Shown here piece by piece: positions 1 through 15,878 of a stretch of DNA of 64,000 nucleotides. The DNA is taken from positions 1 to 64,000 of the forward strand of contig PMSM01000013.1 of assembly GCA_003168335.1 (NCBI GenBank). The letters run 5' to 3'. A program made the translations under genes and the position numbers. Numbering within the stretch: position 1 is the first letter of the stretch; every line of letters begins with the position of its first letter. The DNA comes from Blastocatellia bacterium (GTDB lineage Bacteria; Acidobacteriota; Blastocatellia; Pyrinomonadales; Pyrinomonadaceae). The notes beneath the pieces are model-generated. The model was not told the origin of the DNA. It did no database searches and saw nothing but the letters and a program-made list of their open reading frames with translations.

Positions 1-539
1 AAGACATCTTCACGATTCAGGGCCGCGGGACAGTGGCGACGGGAAGAGTTGAGCGCGGCAAGGTGAAGGTAAACGAGAGTGTGGAGATAGTGGGCATCAA
101 GCCCACGCGGACGACGGTGGTCACGGGCGTGGAGATGTTCAAGAAGCTACTGGACGAAGGCACGGCCGGGGACAACGTGGGGTTGCTGTTAAGAGGAGTT
201 GAGCGGAAGGACATCGAGCGTGGGCAGGTGATCGCGAAGCCGGGTTCGATTACGCCGCACACGAAGTTCAAGGCGGAGGCGTACGTGCTGACCAAAGAAG
301 AGGGCGGACGGCACACGCCGTTTTTCACGGGTTACCGGCCGCAGTTCTACTTTAGAACAACTGATGTAACTGGCGTCGCCCATCTGCCGGAGGGAGTAGA
401 GATGGTGATGCCCGGCGACAACGTCGAGATGAACATCGAGTTGATCGCGCCGATCGCGATGGAAAAAGGCTTGCGCTTCGCCATTCGCGAAGGCGGTCGC
501 ACCGTCGGCGCCGGCACCGTCTCGGAAATTGTCGAGTAG
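1..539 (+). CDS. tuf: Elongation factor Tu, C-terminal part (cut by window edge)
   Basis: EF-Tu delivers aminoacyl-tRNA to the ribosome as a GTP complex in the cytoplasm. The reading frame is open from base 3, and 178 residues are visible. They cover beta-barrel domains 2 and 3: [13 protein letters not shown] opens domain 2, [10 protein letters not shown] and [19 protein letters not shown] lie in domain 3, and the protein ends [15 protein letters not shown]. The GTPase domain lies outside the window. It is followed within 54 bases by rpmG on the same strand, the usual order at the head of a secE-nusG-rplKAJL-rpoBC cluster. An internal GTG at 33 is not the start. Many bacteria have two tuf copies; which one this is cannot be told here. 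Confidence 0.97.
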   Translation, partial: DIFTIQGRGTVATGRVERGKVKVNESVEIVGIKPTRTTVVTGVEMFKKLLDEGTAGDNVGLLLRGVERKDIERGQVIAKPGSITPHTKFKAEAYVLTKEEGGRHTPFFTGYRPQFYFRTTDVTGVAHLPEGVEMVMPGDNVEMNIELIAPIAMEKGLRFAIREGGRTVGAGTVSEIVE

Positions 540-550
540 GTTTTGGGAGC

Positions 551-574
551 TCAGATCTCAAACTTGAGATCTGA
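551..574. repeat. Perfect 24-base palindrome between tuf and rpmG
   Basis: Arms TCAGATCTCAA (551-561) and TTGAGATCTGA (564-574) are exact reverse complements around a 2-base centre. It sits 12 bases after the tuf stop and is followed by an imperfect third copy of the word (GGAGATTTGAG). With no T-run after it, it looks more like a dispersed intergenic palindrome or an mRNA processing hairpin than a terminator. Confidence 0.7.
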
Positions 575-592
575 ACCTGGAGATTTGAGTTT

Positions 593-745
593 ATGCCGCG
601 TGACAATGTCGTACTGCAGTGCACGGATTGCAAAAGTCGCAACTACGTCACTACAAAGAATAAGAAGACCTCGAAGGAACGCCTCGAGTTTAAGAAGTTC
701 TGCGGTCGCTGCCGCAAGCACACGGATCACAAGGAAACCAAGTGA
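593..745 (+). CDS. rpmG: 50S ribosomal protein L33
   Basis: Small basic ribosomal protein of the large subunit, 50 residues, the normal length. The translation begins [20 protein letters not shown] and ends [10 protein letters not shown]. Two CxxC pairs, C10/C13 and C37/C40, make this the zinc-binding (C+) form of L33. The ATG at 593 follows the palindromic tuf-rpmG spacer; no strong Shine-Dalgarno is seen. It lies between tuf and tRNA-Trp, the order found in many bacterial secE clusters. Confidence 0.95.
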   Translation: MPRDNVVLQCTDCKSRNYVTTKNKKTSKERLEFKKFCGRCRKHTDHKETK

Positions 746-752
746 CACTTAC

Positions 753-820
753 CATTGCCGATTTCCGATTTGTATTTAGACGGCAAGCAATCAGCATTGG
801 TAGATTGGCAATCGGCAATG
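753..820. repeat. ATTGCCGATT-type inverted repeat
   Basis: CATTGCCGATT (753-763) is matched by AATCGGCAATG (810-820), with further ATTGGCAATC-like words between. The same vocabulary recurs at 19341-19457. It fills the rpmG to tRNA-Trp spacer and ends 5 bases before the tRNA. Confidence 0.65.
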
Positions 821-825
821 TTAGT

Positions 826-901
826 AGGGGTATAGTGTCAACGGTTAGCACGTCGGTCTCCAAAACCGAAAGTCCGGGTTCGAATCCTGGTACCCCTGCC
901 A
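826..901 (+). tRNA. trnW: tRNA-Trp (CCA anticodon)
   Basis: Cloverleaf with acceptor arm AGGGGTA (826-832) pairing TACCCCT (891-897), discriminator G898 and an encoded CCA at 899-901. The anticodon loop CTCCAAA gives CCA, read as tryptophan. The T arm contains GGTTCGAATCC. A tRNA-Trp just upstream of secE is a widespread arrangement. Confidence 0.95.
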
Positions 902-936
902 AGTTCGTATAGAAAGTTCGCGGATCGAGAGAAGAA

Positions 937-1314
937 GTGTCGAGAGAAGAAAACGAAGACGAGAACTTTGGCGCCCTGGGCGAGCCGACCCCGGCGCGCG
1001 ACACTTCCGTGGTCAAGCCCATTGGAACTCCGGCCCCGCGGGCAGCCAGATTTGGTGAGGGAGCGGAAGGCAGAGGCGCCCGACGCGAGCGCGGATTAGC
1101 GGGCCCGCGGACGGGATTTGTCCAGCGCACCTCGCAGTTCGTGCGAGACACTCGCGCGGAAATGCGGCGCGTTTCGTGGCCGACTGCCAACGAAGTAAAG
1201 AACACCACGATCATAACTTTGATTGCAGTCGTATTCTTTGCCATCTATCTATTTGGGGTTGATCGAGTCTGGTCGTTTCTGATTGAACATCTGCGCACCT
1301 TGCTCGGAGGCTGA
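937..1314 (+). CDS. secE: Preprotein translocase subunit SecE
   Basis: SecE clamps the SecY channel in the inner membrane. The protein has 125 residues. The conserved SecE core is C-terminal: [20 protein letters not shown], the amphipathic surface helix, is followed by one membrane span ([19 protein letters not shown]). The first 65 or so residues are a charged, Pro/Gly/Arg-rich extension with no recognised fold, longer than in minimal single-span SecE. The start is GTG at 937; no in-frame ATG fits better. It lies 36 bases after tRNA-Trp and 18 bases before nusG. Confidence 0.93.
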   Translation: MSREENEDENFGALGEPTPARDTSVVKPIGTPAPRAARFGEGAEGRGARRERGLAGPRTGFVQRTSQFVRDTRAEMRRVSWPTANEVKNTTIITLIAVVFFAIYLFGVDRVWSFLIEHLRTLLGG

Positions 1315-1331
1315 CGCAGCGAAAGATTTCA

Positions 1332-1892
1332 ATGAATCAGTGGTTCATACTTCATACGTATTCCGGTCACGAGAAGAAGGTTTGCGAAAGCCTTAAAGCT
1401 CGGGTGGCGGGCACAGATCTGGAAACGGCAATAACCGAGGTATTGGTCCCTACCGAGACCGTGGTCGAAATGCGTGGCAATAAACGCGTCGAGTCCTCGC
1501 GCATGTTTTATCCCGGTTACGTGCTGGTCCAAATTGAATGCGACGACCGGGGACATATTCCCGACAACGTTTTTCACGCTATTCGATCGACGCCCAAGGT
1601 GACAGGTTTTGTTGGCGGGCAAAGTCCGACGCCGCTGACGCCGCAGGAAGTTGATCAAATCGTCCATCACGTTGCCGAGGCCGCCGAAAAACCGAAGCCG
1701 AAGTTTTCATACGCCGCCGGAGAGACGGTGCGCATCAAATCAGGCCCGTTCCAGAGTTTCACCGGCAAGGTTGAAGAGGTTAACGAAGACAAGTCCACGT
1801 TGAAGGTCACGGTGACGATCTTCGGTCGCTCGACGCCGGTTGAATTGAATTTTCTGGATGTCGAGAAAGTAACGTTTACGGAAGAAGAGTAA
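1332..1892 (+). CDS. nusG: Transcription termination/antitermination factor NusG
   Basis: NusG binds the RNA polymerase clamp, sets elongation rate and links to Rho or ribosomal S10. Its 186 residues match the family. The N-terminal NGN domain starts [19 protein letters not shown] and includes [11 protein letters not shown] and [12 protein letters not shown]-terminal KOW domain (about residues 130-186) contains [16 protein letters not shown] and ends [20 protein letters not shown] at 1332; secE ends 17 bases earlier and rplK starts 11 bases later, so one operon is likely. Confidence 0.97.
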   Translation: MNQWFILHTYSGHEKKVCESLKARVAGTDLETAITEVLVPTETVVEMRGNKRVESSRMFYPGYVLVQIECDDRGHIPDNVFHAIRSTPKVTGFVGGQSPTPLTPQEVDQIVHHVAEAAEKPKPKFSYAAGETVRIKSGPFQSFTGKVEEVNEDKSTLKVTVTIFGRSTPVELNFLDVEKVTFTEEE

Positions 1893-1902
1893 TTTACTAA
1901 TC

Positions 1903-2328
1903 ATGGCAAAGAAGATTACCGGTTTTATCAAGCTTCAGGTCCCGGCGGGCAAGGCCAATCCGGCGCCGCCCATTGGTCCGGCGCTCGGCCAGCACGGCGT
2001 CAATATCATGGAGTTCTGCAAGGCTTTTAACGCCAAGACTGCGCAGAACGATCCGGACATGAAGATTCCGGTCGTGATCACGGTTTATGCGGATCGCTCG
2101 TTTACTTTTGAAACGAAAACGCCGCCGGCCGCTGATTTGTTAAAGAAGGCCGCCGGGGTCGAGAAAGGTTCGGGCAATCCCAAGAAAGAAAAGATTGGCA
2201 AGATCTCTCGCGCTAAGCTTGAAGAGGTCGCCAGGACCAAGATGCCTGATCTGAACACAACTAATTTGCAGAGTGCGATTCGCACGATCGAGGGCACGGC
2301 CAGGCAGATGGGCCTGACGATAGAATAA
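1903..2328 (+). CDS. rplK: 50S ribosomal protein L11
   Basis: L11 forms the GTPase-associated centre with 23S rRNA and L10/L12. It has 141 residues, the standard length. The N-terminal domain shows [20 protein letters not shown] and [16 protein letters not shown]; the RNA-binding C-terminal domain ends [18 protein letters not shown]. The proline-rich [14 protein letters not shown] segment is the family signature. ATG at 1903 lies 11 bases after the nusG stop. Confidence 0.98.
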   Translation: MAKKITGFIKLQVPAGKANPAPPIGPALGQHGVNIMEFCKAFNAKTAQNDPDMKIPVVITVYADRSFTFETKTPPAADLLKKAAGVEKGSGNPKKEKIGKISRAKLEEVARTKMPDLNTTNLQSAIRTIEGTARQMGLTIE

Positions 2329-2487
2329 TTTCGGATTGCGAAATTCGGATTGCGGAATTTTACCGCACCCCGGGTTTGCTATTGATAACAGAGGGAGAGG
2401 TAAACGTGAGCCAAGCTCGCGCTGCGCGTTGCAAATTCGCAATTCGAACTTCGCAATCTGACCTCGCTGGAACCTCGGAGTCACTAA
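2329..2487. repeat. Repeat-filled spacer between rplK and rplA
   Basis: The word TTCGGATTGCG occurs twice in direct repeat (2330-2340, 2344-2354). Related words in opposite orientation (CAAATTCGCAATTCGAA, CTTCGCAATCTG) occur at about 2432-2460. The stretch could fold into a long AT-rich hairpin inside the ribosomal-protein operon. No reading frame or terminator is evident. Confidence 0.5.
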
Positions 2488-3183
2488 ATGAAGAAGCACG
2501 GAAAGAAATATCGCGCCGCGTTGGAGAAAATGGAACCCGGGCGTAAGTACAGTCTCGATGACGCGGTTAAGAAGCTCAAAGAAATTGCGTTCGCAAAGTT
2601 TGACGAGACGGTCGAGCTGACGATGTGGCTGGGTGTGGATCCGCGCAAGGCTGATCAACTGGTGCGCGGCACGCTCGTCCTGCCTCACGGCCTCGGAAGA
2701 TCAAAAACAGTTCTGGTCATTGCGCAGGGCGACAAGATCAAGGAAGCCGAAGAAGCCGGCGCCGATTTTGTCGGGGGCGAAGACATGGTGACCAAAATCA
2801 AAGGTGGATGGCTGGATTTTGACGCGGTGATCGCGACTCCGGATATGATGCGCCTCGTGGGCGGGCTCGGTAAGGTGCTCGGACCGCGCGGGCTGATGCC
2901 CAATCCAAAAACCGGCACGGTGACCTTTGACGTCAAGACCGCGGTGAGCGAAACAAAAGCCGGCAAGGTCGAGTACCGGGTGGATAAGACCGGCGTGATT
3001 CACACGGCCGTGGGCAAAGTTTCCTTCGAGGAAGATAAGATCGTAGACAACACCCGCGCGCTGATCGAGGCCGTGGTGAAAGCAAAGCCGTCGACCGCGA
3101 AAGGCAAGTACGTGAAGAAAGTTAATATCGCAGCGACGATGAGCCCGGGTTTGCTCCTGGACGAAACGGCATTTGCTAAATAA
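2488..3183 (+). CDS. rplA: 50S ribosomal protein L1
   Basis: L1 forms the mobile L1 stalk and in many bacteria represses its own operon by binding mRNA. It has 231 residues, normal for the family. Motifs: [20 protein letters not shown] near residue 50, the L1 signature around [16 protein letters not shown] (about residues 133-148), and a C-terminus with [14 protein letters not shown] at 2488 is preceded by a repeat-rich spacer of about 160 bases, longer than usual between rplK and rplA; rplJ follows after 14 bases with AGGAG before its start. Confidence 0.98.
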   Translation: MKKHGKKYRAALEKMEPGRKYSLDDAVKKLKEIAFAKFDETVELTMWLGVDPRKADQLVRGTLVLPHGLGRSKTVLVIAQGDKIKEAEEAGADFVGGEDMVTKIKGGWLDFDAVIATPDMMRLVGGLGKVLGPRGLMPNPKTGTVTFDVKTAVSETKAGKVEYRVDKTGVIHTAVGKVSFEEDKIVDNTRALIEAVVKAKPSTAKGKYVKKVNIAATMSPGLLLDETAFAK

Positions 3184-3197
3184 GTGAGGAGCTAAGG

Positions 3198-3731
3198 ATG
3201 AAGAACAGAGCACAGAAACAGAAAGACCTTGACGCCCTCGCTGAACAGTTTAAGAACTCAAATGCGGCGATGCTGGTGAGTTTCAAGAACATGACCGTCG
3301 CGAAGGATCAGGAATTGCGGCGCCAGTTGCGCGACGCGGGCGCTACCTACTCGGTAGTGAAGAACACCCTGGCGCGTAAGGCTTCCGCCGGCACTCCGCT
3401 GGAGCCGATGGCCGATCAATTCAAGGGCGTAACGGCGGTCGCGCTTAGCCCGAACGATCCGGTTGGGCTTTCAAAAGCGATCTCCAAATTTACTAAAGCG
3501 AATCCGGATATTTTCAGCTTTAAGGTGGGGCTGGTCGAAGGCAAGGTTGTAGAGCTCAAGGAAGTCGAATCGATTGCCAGCCTGCCATCGCGGGAAGACT
3601 TGCTCTCGAAAGTTTTGTTCCTGATTAATTCCCAGGCACAGCGGCTGGTCACGGTGCTGCAAGCCGTGCCGCGCAATCTCGCGGTCGTCACGGAACAGGT
3701 GCGCGCGCAAAAAGAAGCGCAGGGCGCGTGA
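3198..3731 (+). CDS. rplJ: 50S ribosomal protein L10
   Basis: L10 anchors L7/L12 dimers to the ribosomal stalk. It has 177 residues. The RNA-binding N-terminus contains AMLVSFKNMTVAKDQELRRQ and YSVVKNTLARKA; the C-terminal helix that binds L12 dimers is ALSPNDPVG...QRLVTVLQAVPRNLAVVTEQ. A clear AGGAG lies at 3186-3190. Only 14 bases separate it from rplA, so the classical L10 leader RNA is absent at this position. Confidence 0.97.
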   Translation: MKNRAQKQKDLDALAEQFKNSNAAMLVSFKNMTVAKDQELRRQLRDAGATYSVVKNTLARKASAGTPLEPMADQFKGVTAVALSPNDPVGLSKAISKFTKANPDIFSFKVGLVEGKVVELKEVESIASLPSREDLLSKVLFLINSQAQRLVTVLQAVPRNLAVVTEQVRAQKEAQGA

Positions 3732-3903
3732 AAAATCTCGAATTTTGAAATTCAAATTTCGAAATTCAATTGTGGCCGTCATGCTCCTGTCAGTGGGACG
3801 GCTATGGCAAAAGGCTCGCGAGTAGCGGCGATGCAGCCACCAACGCAGCCAATGAAAAGCAAATCCATGATTTGCGAGAACGAACGGGAGAACGTGATTC
3901 ATC
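3732..3903. repeat. rplJ-rplL spacer with AT-rich palindromes
   Basis: It contains GAAATTCAAATTTC (3747-3760) and neighbouring GAATTTTGAAATTC/TTTCGAAATTC words that can fold on each other. They resemble the AATTC/TTCGAA-rich words in the rplK-rplA spacer. The rest, up to rplL, has no recognisable gene or terminator. Confidence 0.4.
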
Positions 3904-4290
3904 ATGTCGGATAAATTGCAAGGAATCGTCGATCAGATAAAAGAGCTCACGCTGCTTGAGGCGTCCGAGTTGGTAAAGCTCATGGAAGAGACGTTTGGAG
4001 TCTCGGCAGCCGCGGCCGCGGTGGCCATGCCAGCCGCTGCTGCGGGTGGTGGCGAAGCGGCCGCGCCGGCTGAAGAGCAGACGGAATTTGACGTCATTCT
4101 TCAGGCAGCGGGCGCCGCCAAGATCAACGTCATTAAGGTCGTCCGTGAAGTAACTGCGCTGGGGCTTAAGGAAGCGAAGGACCTCGTTGAGGCTGCTCCA
4201 AAAGCGGTCAAAGAGGGCGTTTCCAAGGAAGAAGCTGAAACGGTCAGGCAGAAACTGGCGGACGCCGGGGCAACCGTCGAAGTTAAATAA
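3904..4290 (+). CDS. rplL: 50S ribosomal protein L7/L12
   Basis: L7/L12 is the flexible stalk protein that recruits translation factors. It has 128 residues. The dimerising N-terminal helices carry [20 protein letters not shown], then an Ala-rich hinge (residues about 36-56), and the globular C-terminal domain carries [20 protein letters not shown] and [21 protein letters not shown] at 3904 follows a 172-base AT-rich spacer after rplJ. Confidence 0.98.
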   Translation: MSDKLQGIVDQIKELTLLEASELVKLMEETFGVSAAAAAVAMPAAAAGGGEAAAPAEEQTEFDVILQAAGAAKINVIKVVREVTALGLKEAKDLVEAAPKAVKEGVSKEEAETVRQKLADAGATVEVK

Positions 4291-4564
4291 GGTTTTTGGA
4301 CGCCGGGTACTCTTACCGGCGCCCCGCACCTGACATTCTGGCCCGGTTCTGTGGGCTTGACCTTTCGTACCTGAGTGGTTAACTTAGGGGAGTATTGAGG
4401 CGCTGGCGTTACTCCCGGAAAAATCTGGAAGCAGGATGCAATCGCTTATGTGAAGCGGTCGGGGCAAGGTGCGCTCTGGCCGCGCATACGTCTGTTTTGG
4501 CTCTCTTTTAGGACCGAACGCCGATCTCGCCAGCGAGTGCAACTGGAAAGAATAGGAAACATTC
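4291..4564. other. rplL-rpoB spacer with possible attenuator hairpin
   Basis: A 274-base spacer with no supported gene. Just after the rplL stop, CGCCGGGTA (4301-4309) can pair with TACCGGCG (4314-4321), leaving one bulge. No U-run follows, so partial attenuation or RNA processing is only a guess by analogy with the rplL-rpoB attenuator of enterobacteria. Confidence 0.35.
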
Positions 4565-9028
<4,464 letters not shown>

Positions 9029-9044
9029 TTGCATCCATTCATAG

Positions 9045-9073
9045 GTTCTATTGGTCTAATAAGACTATAGGAC
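9045..9073 (+). promoter_or_regulatory. Imperfect hairpin in the rpoB-rpoC spacer
   Basis: GTTCTAT (9045-9051) can pair with ATAGGAC (9067-9073) and GTCT with AGAC inside it, giving a long stem with a small bulge and an AT-rich loop. There is no T-run after it and rpoC starts 28 bases later, so mRNA processing or stabilisation is more likely than termination. Confidence 0.3.
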
Positions 9074-9100
9074 GTATTTGAAGAAAACTGGAGAACTAAA

Positions 9101-13339
<4,239 letters not shown>

Positions 13340-13373
13340 GCTCTGCCTCAGCTTCATCGAATGCCACTCGTAG

Positions 13374-13406
13374 AACACCCGCCGCGCTGGCGGGTGTTTT
13401 GCTTTT
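13374..13406 (+). terminator. Rho-independent terminator after rpoC
   Basis: AACACCCGCC (13374-13383) and GGCGGGTGTT (13389-13398) form a perfect 10-bp GC-rich stem with a 5-base loop, followed by TTGCTTTT. It lies 35 bases after the rpoC stop and most likely ends the whole cluster. Confidence 0.9.
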
Positions 13407-13447
13407 GGTCAGCGGCATGATTCCTTCGCAGGCAGGATGAACTTATT

Positions 13448-13582
13448 GCTGGGAGCGCGGACGTCCCGTCCGCCCAGCGAACGAAGTTCGCTCATGTCTT
13501 TGGCTAACCTCAGCCATAACCTGAAACAAAAACGCCTTTCGCGCTTCGCGCTCAGTGCGGACGAGACGTCCGCGCTCCCAGC
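13448..13582. repeat. Inverted-repeat element, GGGAGCGCGGACGTC family, copy 1
   Basis: It begins GCTGGGAGCGCGGACGTC and ends with the reverse complement GACGTCCGCGCTCCCAGC; the interior includes GCGAACGAAGTTCGCTC-like and GCGCTTCGCGC palindromes. A second copy lies at 29431-29542. No transposase is near either copy. Any apparent reading frame through it is repeat sequence, not a gene. Confidence 0.8.
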
Positions 13583-14021
13583 GAAAAGGAGACTGGCCCT
13601 GACGGTCAGGCTAATGCCCCATCTGGGCCAAGACGCTCCATTTCTCCTGCCTCAAAACAAAACTCTAGCGCGCTGAGGCCTGATTTCGGTAGAATGCCTG
13701 AGGCGAGCAAGTTCCGCCCTCCTCCTTCAGGCTATCAGCGGAGTGATCAAATTCTTCCGGGGTCAATCTGACCGGCGGTGTTCCTGGATCAGACGTACTT
13801 GTCTCTGCTTATCCAGCTGCTCACGTTGATCCTCGATCCGATGAACTCATTCGGGTCACTTTCTAACTCGTCTTTAATGCGTTAACACGACAGTCATATT
13901 GCTTGTTGTTCGCGCTGCTCTCGGTAGGTAGAATCAAAATGCTCCGGCCCTCCCGCGTAGGACCTCCCGCATAGGAATTGAGCAAGACCACAAAATTTTG
14001 TAAGGAGATTAAGTACCCCCT
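13583..14021. other. Intergenic stretch upstream of the NlpC/P60 gene
   Basis: About 440 bases without a supported gene. I looked for a c-di-AMP (ydaO) or other riboswitch, as often found before cell-wall hydrolases, and did not recognise one. A TAAGGAG at 14001-14007 is the likely ribosome binding site of the downstream gene. Confidence 0.4.
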
Positions 14022-14708
14022 TTGAATATTCGTATACTGTTCCCTCGCTTGCTCATCGGTTGCTTCGCTTTATGCGTAACCGGGAGCATGGCTGCCCAGA
14101 GTAGCGAAGCCGATTCGCGCCAAACCCGCACCGCCCTTGATCCGAACGGCGCCACGCGATTGGAAACGGAAATCGCAGCGCCAACCCTGGGCGAAGAGCG
14201 CCGGCCGCGCATAGTCGGTTCTGTCCCCTCGACCCGTCCCGAACCTATGGTAGCTGGCCGTTTTGATCGGCTCTTGTTGACGGCGATTGAATCGCACTTG
14301 GGTTCGTCTTACCACTTCAACACCACTGGCCCGGAGACGTTCGATTGTTCAGGTCTTGTCTGGCGCACCTTCCAGGAGGCCGGCATCAGCTTTACTCGCG
14401 GCCCGGCGCGTTCATACTGGGCGACCTTTGCGCCCGCGACGAAGGCGGAAGAGAGCAAGTTCGGCACGCTGGTTTTCTTCAGCGGGTTAACGCACGTTGG
14501 GATCGTGGCCGATGAAAAAGGTTTCTATCATTCTTCGCGGCACCACGGCGTCGTCTATTCACCTTTCGATGAGTACTGGCTGTCGCGCATCGACGGCTTT
14601 CGCCGCGTCCCGCTTGAGTCAATGCCTGCTCCGGCCGCGAAGGCAAAACCGCGCGTTGCCAAGCCCGCGACCAAAGCGCTGGACGTGGAAGCAGGCAACG
14701 AGCCATAA
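14022..14708 (+). CDS. Secreted NlpC/P60 peptidoglycan hydrolase
   Basis: A likely cell-wall endopeptidase cutting peptide stems of peptidoglycan, acting in the periplasm. It has 228 residues. The N-terminus is a signal peptide (LLIGCFALCVTGSMAAQS), followed by a linker of about 65 residues and the NlpC/P60 domain at about 82-195. The catalytic Cys is in ETFDCSGLVWR, the His in LTHVGIV, and further His lie in SSRHHGVVYS. The C-terminal tail is Lys/Ala/Pro-rich. The start is TTG at 14022 with AAGGAG about 14 bases upstream, rather far; it is chosen because it gives a complete signal peptide. Convergent with the RDD gene. Confidence 0.85.
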   Translation: MNIRILFPRLLIGCFALCVTGSMAAQSSEADSRQTRTALDPNGATRLETEIAAPTLGEERRPRIVGSVPSTRPEPMVAGRFDRLLLTAIESHLGSSYHFNTTGPETFDCSGLVWRTFQEAGISFTRGPARSYWATFAPATKAEESKFGTLVFFSGLTHVGIVADEKGFYHSSRHHGVVYSPFDEYWLSRIDGFRRVPLESMPAPAAKAKPRVAKPATKALDVEAGNEP

Positions 14709-14731
14709 CGAACGTGATCACGGAAGTAACA

Positions 14732-14774
14732 AAGGCCGCACCGGATGATTCCGCTGCGGCCTTCTTGGTTTTGT
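14732..14774. terminator. Terminator between NlpC/P60 gene and RDD gene
   Basis: AAGGCCGCA (14732-14740) and TGCGGCCTT (14755-14763) form a perfect 9-bp stem with a 14-base loop, followed by CTTGGTTTTG on the + strand. It lies between two convergent genes. Confidence 0.75.
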
Positions 14775-14786
14775 AGTAAGGAATTG

Positions 14787-15200
14787 TTAACCGGCGGCAT
14801 CCCGCTTTGACGCTACCACCGTGCCGGCCGGCAAATCGCCAATGCGTTGCTTCCGCGTAGAGGAGATGATCGCTATGCCCGCCGGAATGCCGCCGAGCAA
14901 AATAGGATTTGCTTCCAAAAGACGCGCTAAGGTTCGAATCAGGTGACTCTTCAATTCACCACGGGTGCCATCGATATTGCGGACAACAAGACCCTGCATA
15001 AATTTCCCCGGCGTGCGCGACCAGAGCCATTCGAAGACGAAGAAGTAGAACAGGTAGGTAAAGCACAAGACCGTGCCGCCCACAATCGAACTGTCGGTAT
15101 GGACCAGGCCAACCGTCAAGACTGAGATTAGACACGCGCACAAGTTGTCAATTATGAACGCGATGATCCTCGCCTTGCCGGCGTCGCCGATCAAATCCAT
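14787..15200 (-). CDS. RDD-family membrane protein
   Basis: 137 residues with about two to three membrane spans: IIAFIIDNLCACLISVLTVG near residues 12-31, VLCFTYLFYFFVFEWLW near 44-60, and a weaker one about 98-113. The family signature is visible: R11 with D18 in ARIIAFIIDN, and RTPGK (SRTPGKFMQGLVV) plus QRIGDLPAGTVVA near the C-terminus. RDD proteins are small inner-membrane proteins; some are linked to Na+/H+ exchange, but most have no known role and none is claimed here. It is the last gene of a minus-strand run and faces the NlpC/P60 gene across a terminator. Confidence 0.8.
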   Translation of the reverse strand: MDLIGDAGKARIIAFIIDNLCACLISVLTVGLVHTDSSIVGGTVLCFTYLFYFFVFEWLWSRTPGKFMQGLVVRNIDGTRGELKSHLIRTLARLLEANPILLGGIPAGIAIISSTRKQRIGDLPAGTVVASKRDAAG

Positions 15201-15237
15201 TTGTGTGCTCAGAGGAATCGACTGAGGTGGATCCGGG

Positions 15238-15453
15238 CTAACTCCTGGTCACAAACCCGGAATGGCGTTCTTTATCGGGCTTTTCCCACACGGCGATAAT
15301 CTTTTCGATCGCGATGTAGCAAACTTCGCCATCAACATCCTGCAAATGCAGGACTCCGTTTTCCACCTTGGCCACGTCGCCACGCAGGCTTGAAGTGGCG
15401 CCACAGAAGACGTCGATCCTGCGGCCGGTGAGCGTTTTCAAGAATTCTTCCAT
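15238..15453 (-). CDS. Small Sm-like protein of unknown function
   Basis: 71 residues. The pattern FLKTLTGRRIDVFCGAT..LRGDVAKVENGVLHLQD.DGEVCYIAIEKIIAVWE resembles a single Sm/LSm-like beta-barrel, in which short beta strands alternate with glycine turns and the last strand has I.kI..v. Small archaeal and bacterial proteins of this kind are known, but their role is not established. It is 6 bases from the YkgJ-like gene and 37 from the RDD gene, so likely co-transcribed. RNA binding is possible but unproven. Confidence 0.6.
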   Translation of the reverse strand: MEEFLKTLTGRRIDVFCGATSSLRGDVAKVENGVLHLQDVDGEVCYIAIEKIIAVWEKPDKERHSGFVTRS

Positions 15454-15459
15454 CGCGTT

Positions 15460-15864
15460 TTACTCGTCGCCGTTGCGAAATGTGATTTGTACCAACGGCA
15501 CTACCGTTTCGTCACCCTGTTGCACCCGCTCAAATTGCAGCAGGTCATAGTAGGCGCACCGCACCCGCGCCGGAAATTCGCGGCAGACCAATGGCCGCGC
15601 GTGATAGATCGTGCACTGGCGCGTCTCCGGATTAAGGAATTTGCAGGCCTTGCCGAAAATCGGATCAGCCTTGCGCCGCAGTATTTGTTCACCTTGCCAG
15701 GTAGTGGTGAATCGTTTCTGAGCCGTCGCCACATCAACGCCGAAATGTTTCGCCAGCCGTTGGATGTCGCGCTTGGTGACCTGCACTCGCTCGTATATCG
15801 AGCAGCAATAGGCTGGACACTTCGTACAATCGTAGTAGCTTCGTTCCGCTTCGGTAGTTGCCAT
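15460..15864 (-). CDS. YkgJ-family cysteine-cluster protein
   Basis: 134 residues with the zinc/iron-chelating cluster typical of UPF0153/YkgJ proteins: C13, C16, C20 and C21 in DCTKCPAYCC, then GKACKFLNPETRQC and the signature YHARPLVCREFP. The family is thought to bind a metal or Fe-S cluster; the biochemical role is unknown. There is no signal peptide, so it is probably cytoplasmic. It follows the DHS-like gene by 14 bases on the same strand and precedes the Sm-like gene by 6, consistent with one transcript. Confidence 0.85.
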   Translation of the reverse strand: MATTEAERSYYDCTKCPAYCCSIYERVQVTKRDIQRLAKHFGVDVATAQKRFTTTWQGEQILRRKADPIFGKACKFLNPETRQCTIYHARPLVCREFPARVRCAYYDLLQFERVQQGDETVVPLVQITFRNGDE

Positions 15865-15878
15865 CCCTGGTTCGCTCG

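Noticed and set aside
3184-3197. Ribosomal L10 leader RNA
   Set aside because: Only 14 bases separate rplA and rplJ, too short for the leader.
13680-14010. Possible riboswitch before the NlpC/P60 gene
   Set aside because: c-di-AMP riboswitches often precede such genes, but no matching conserved core was recognised.
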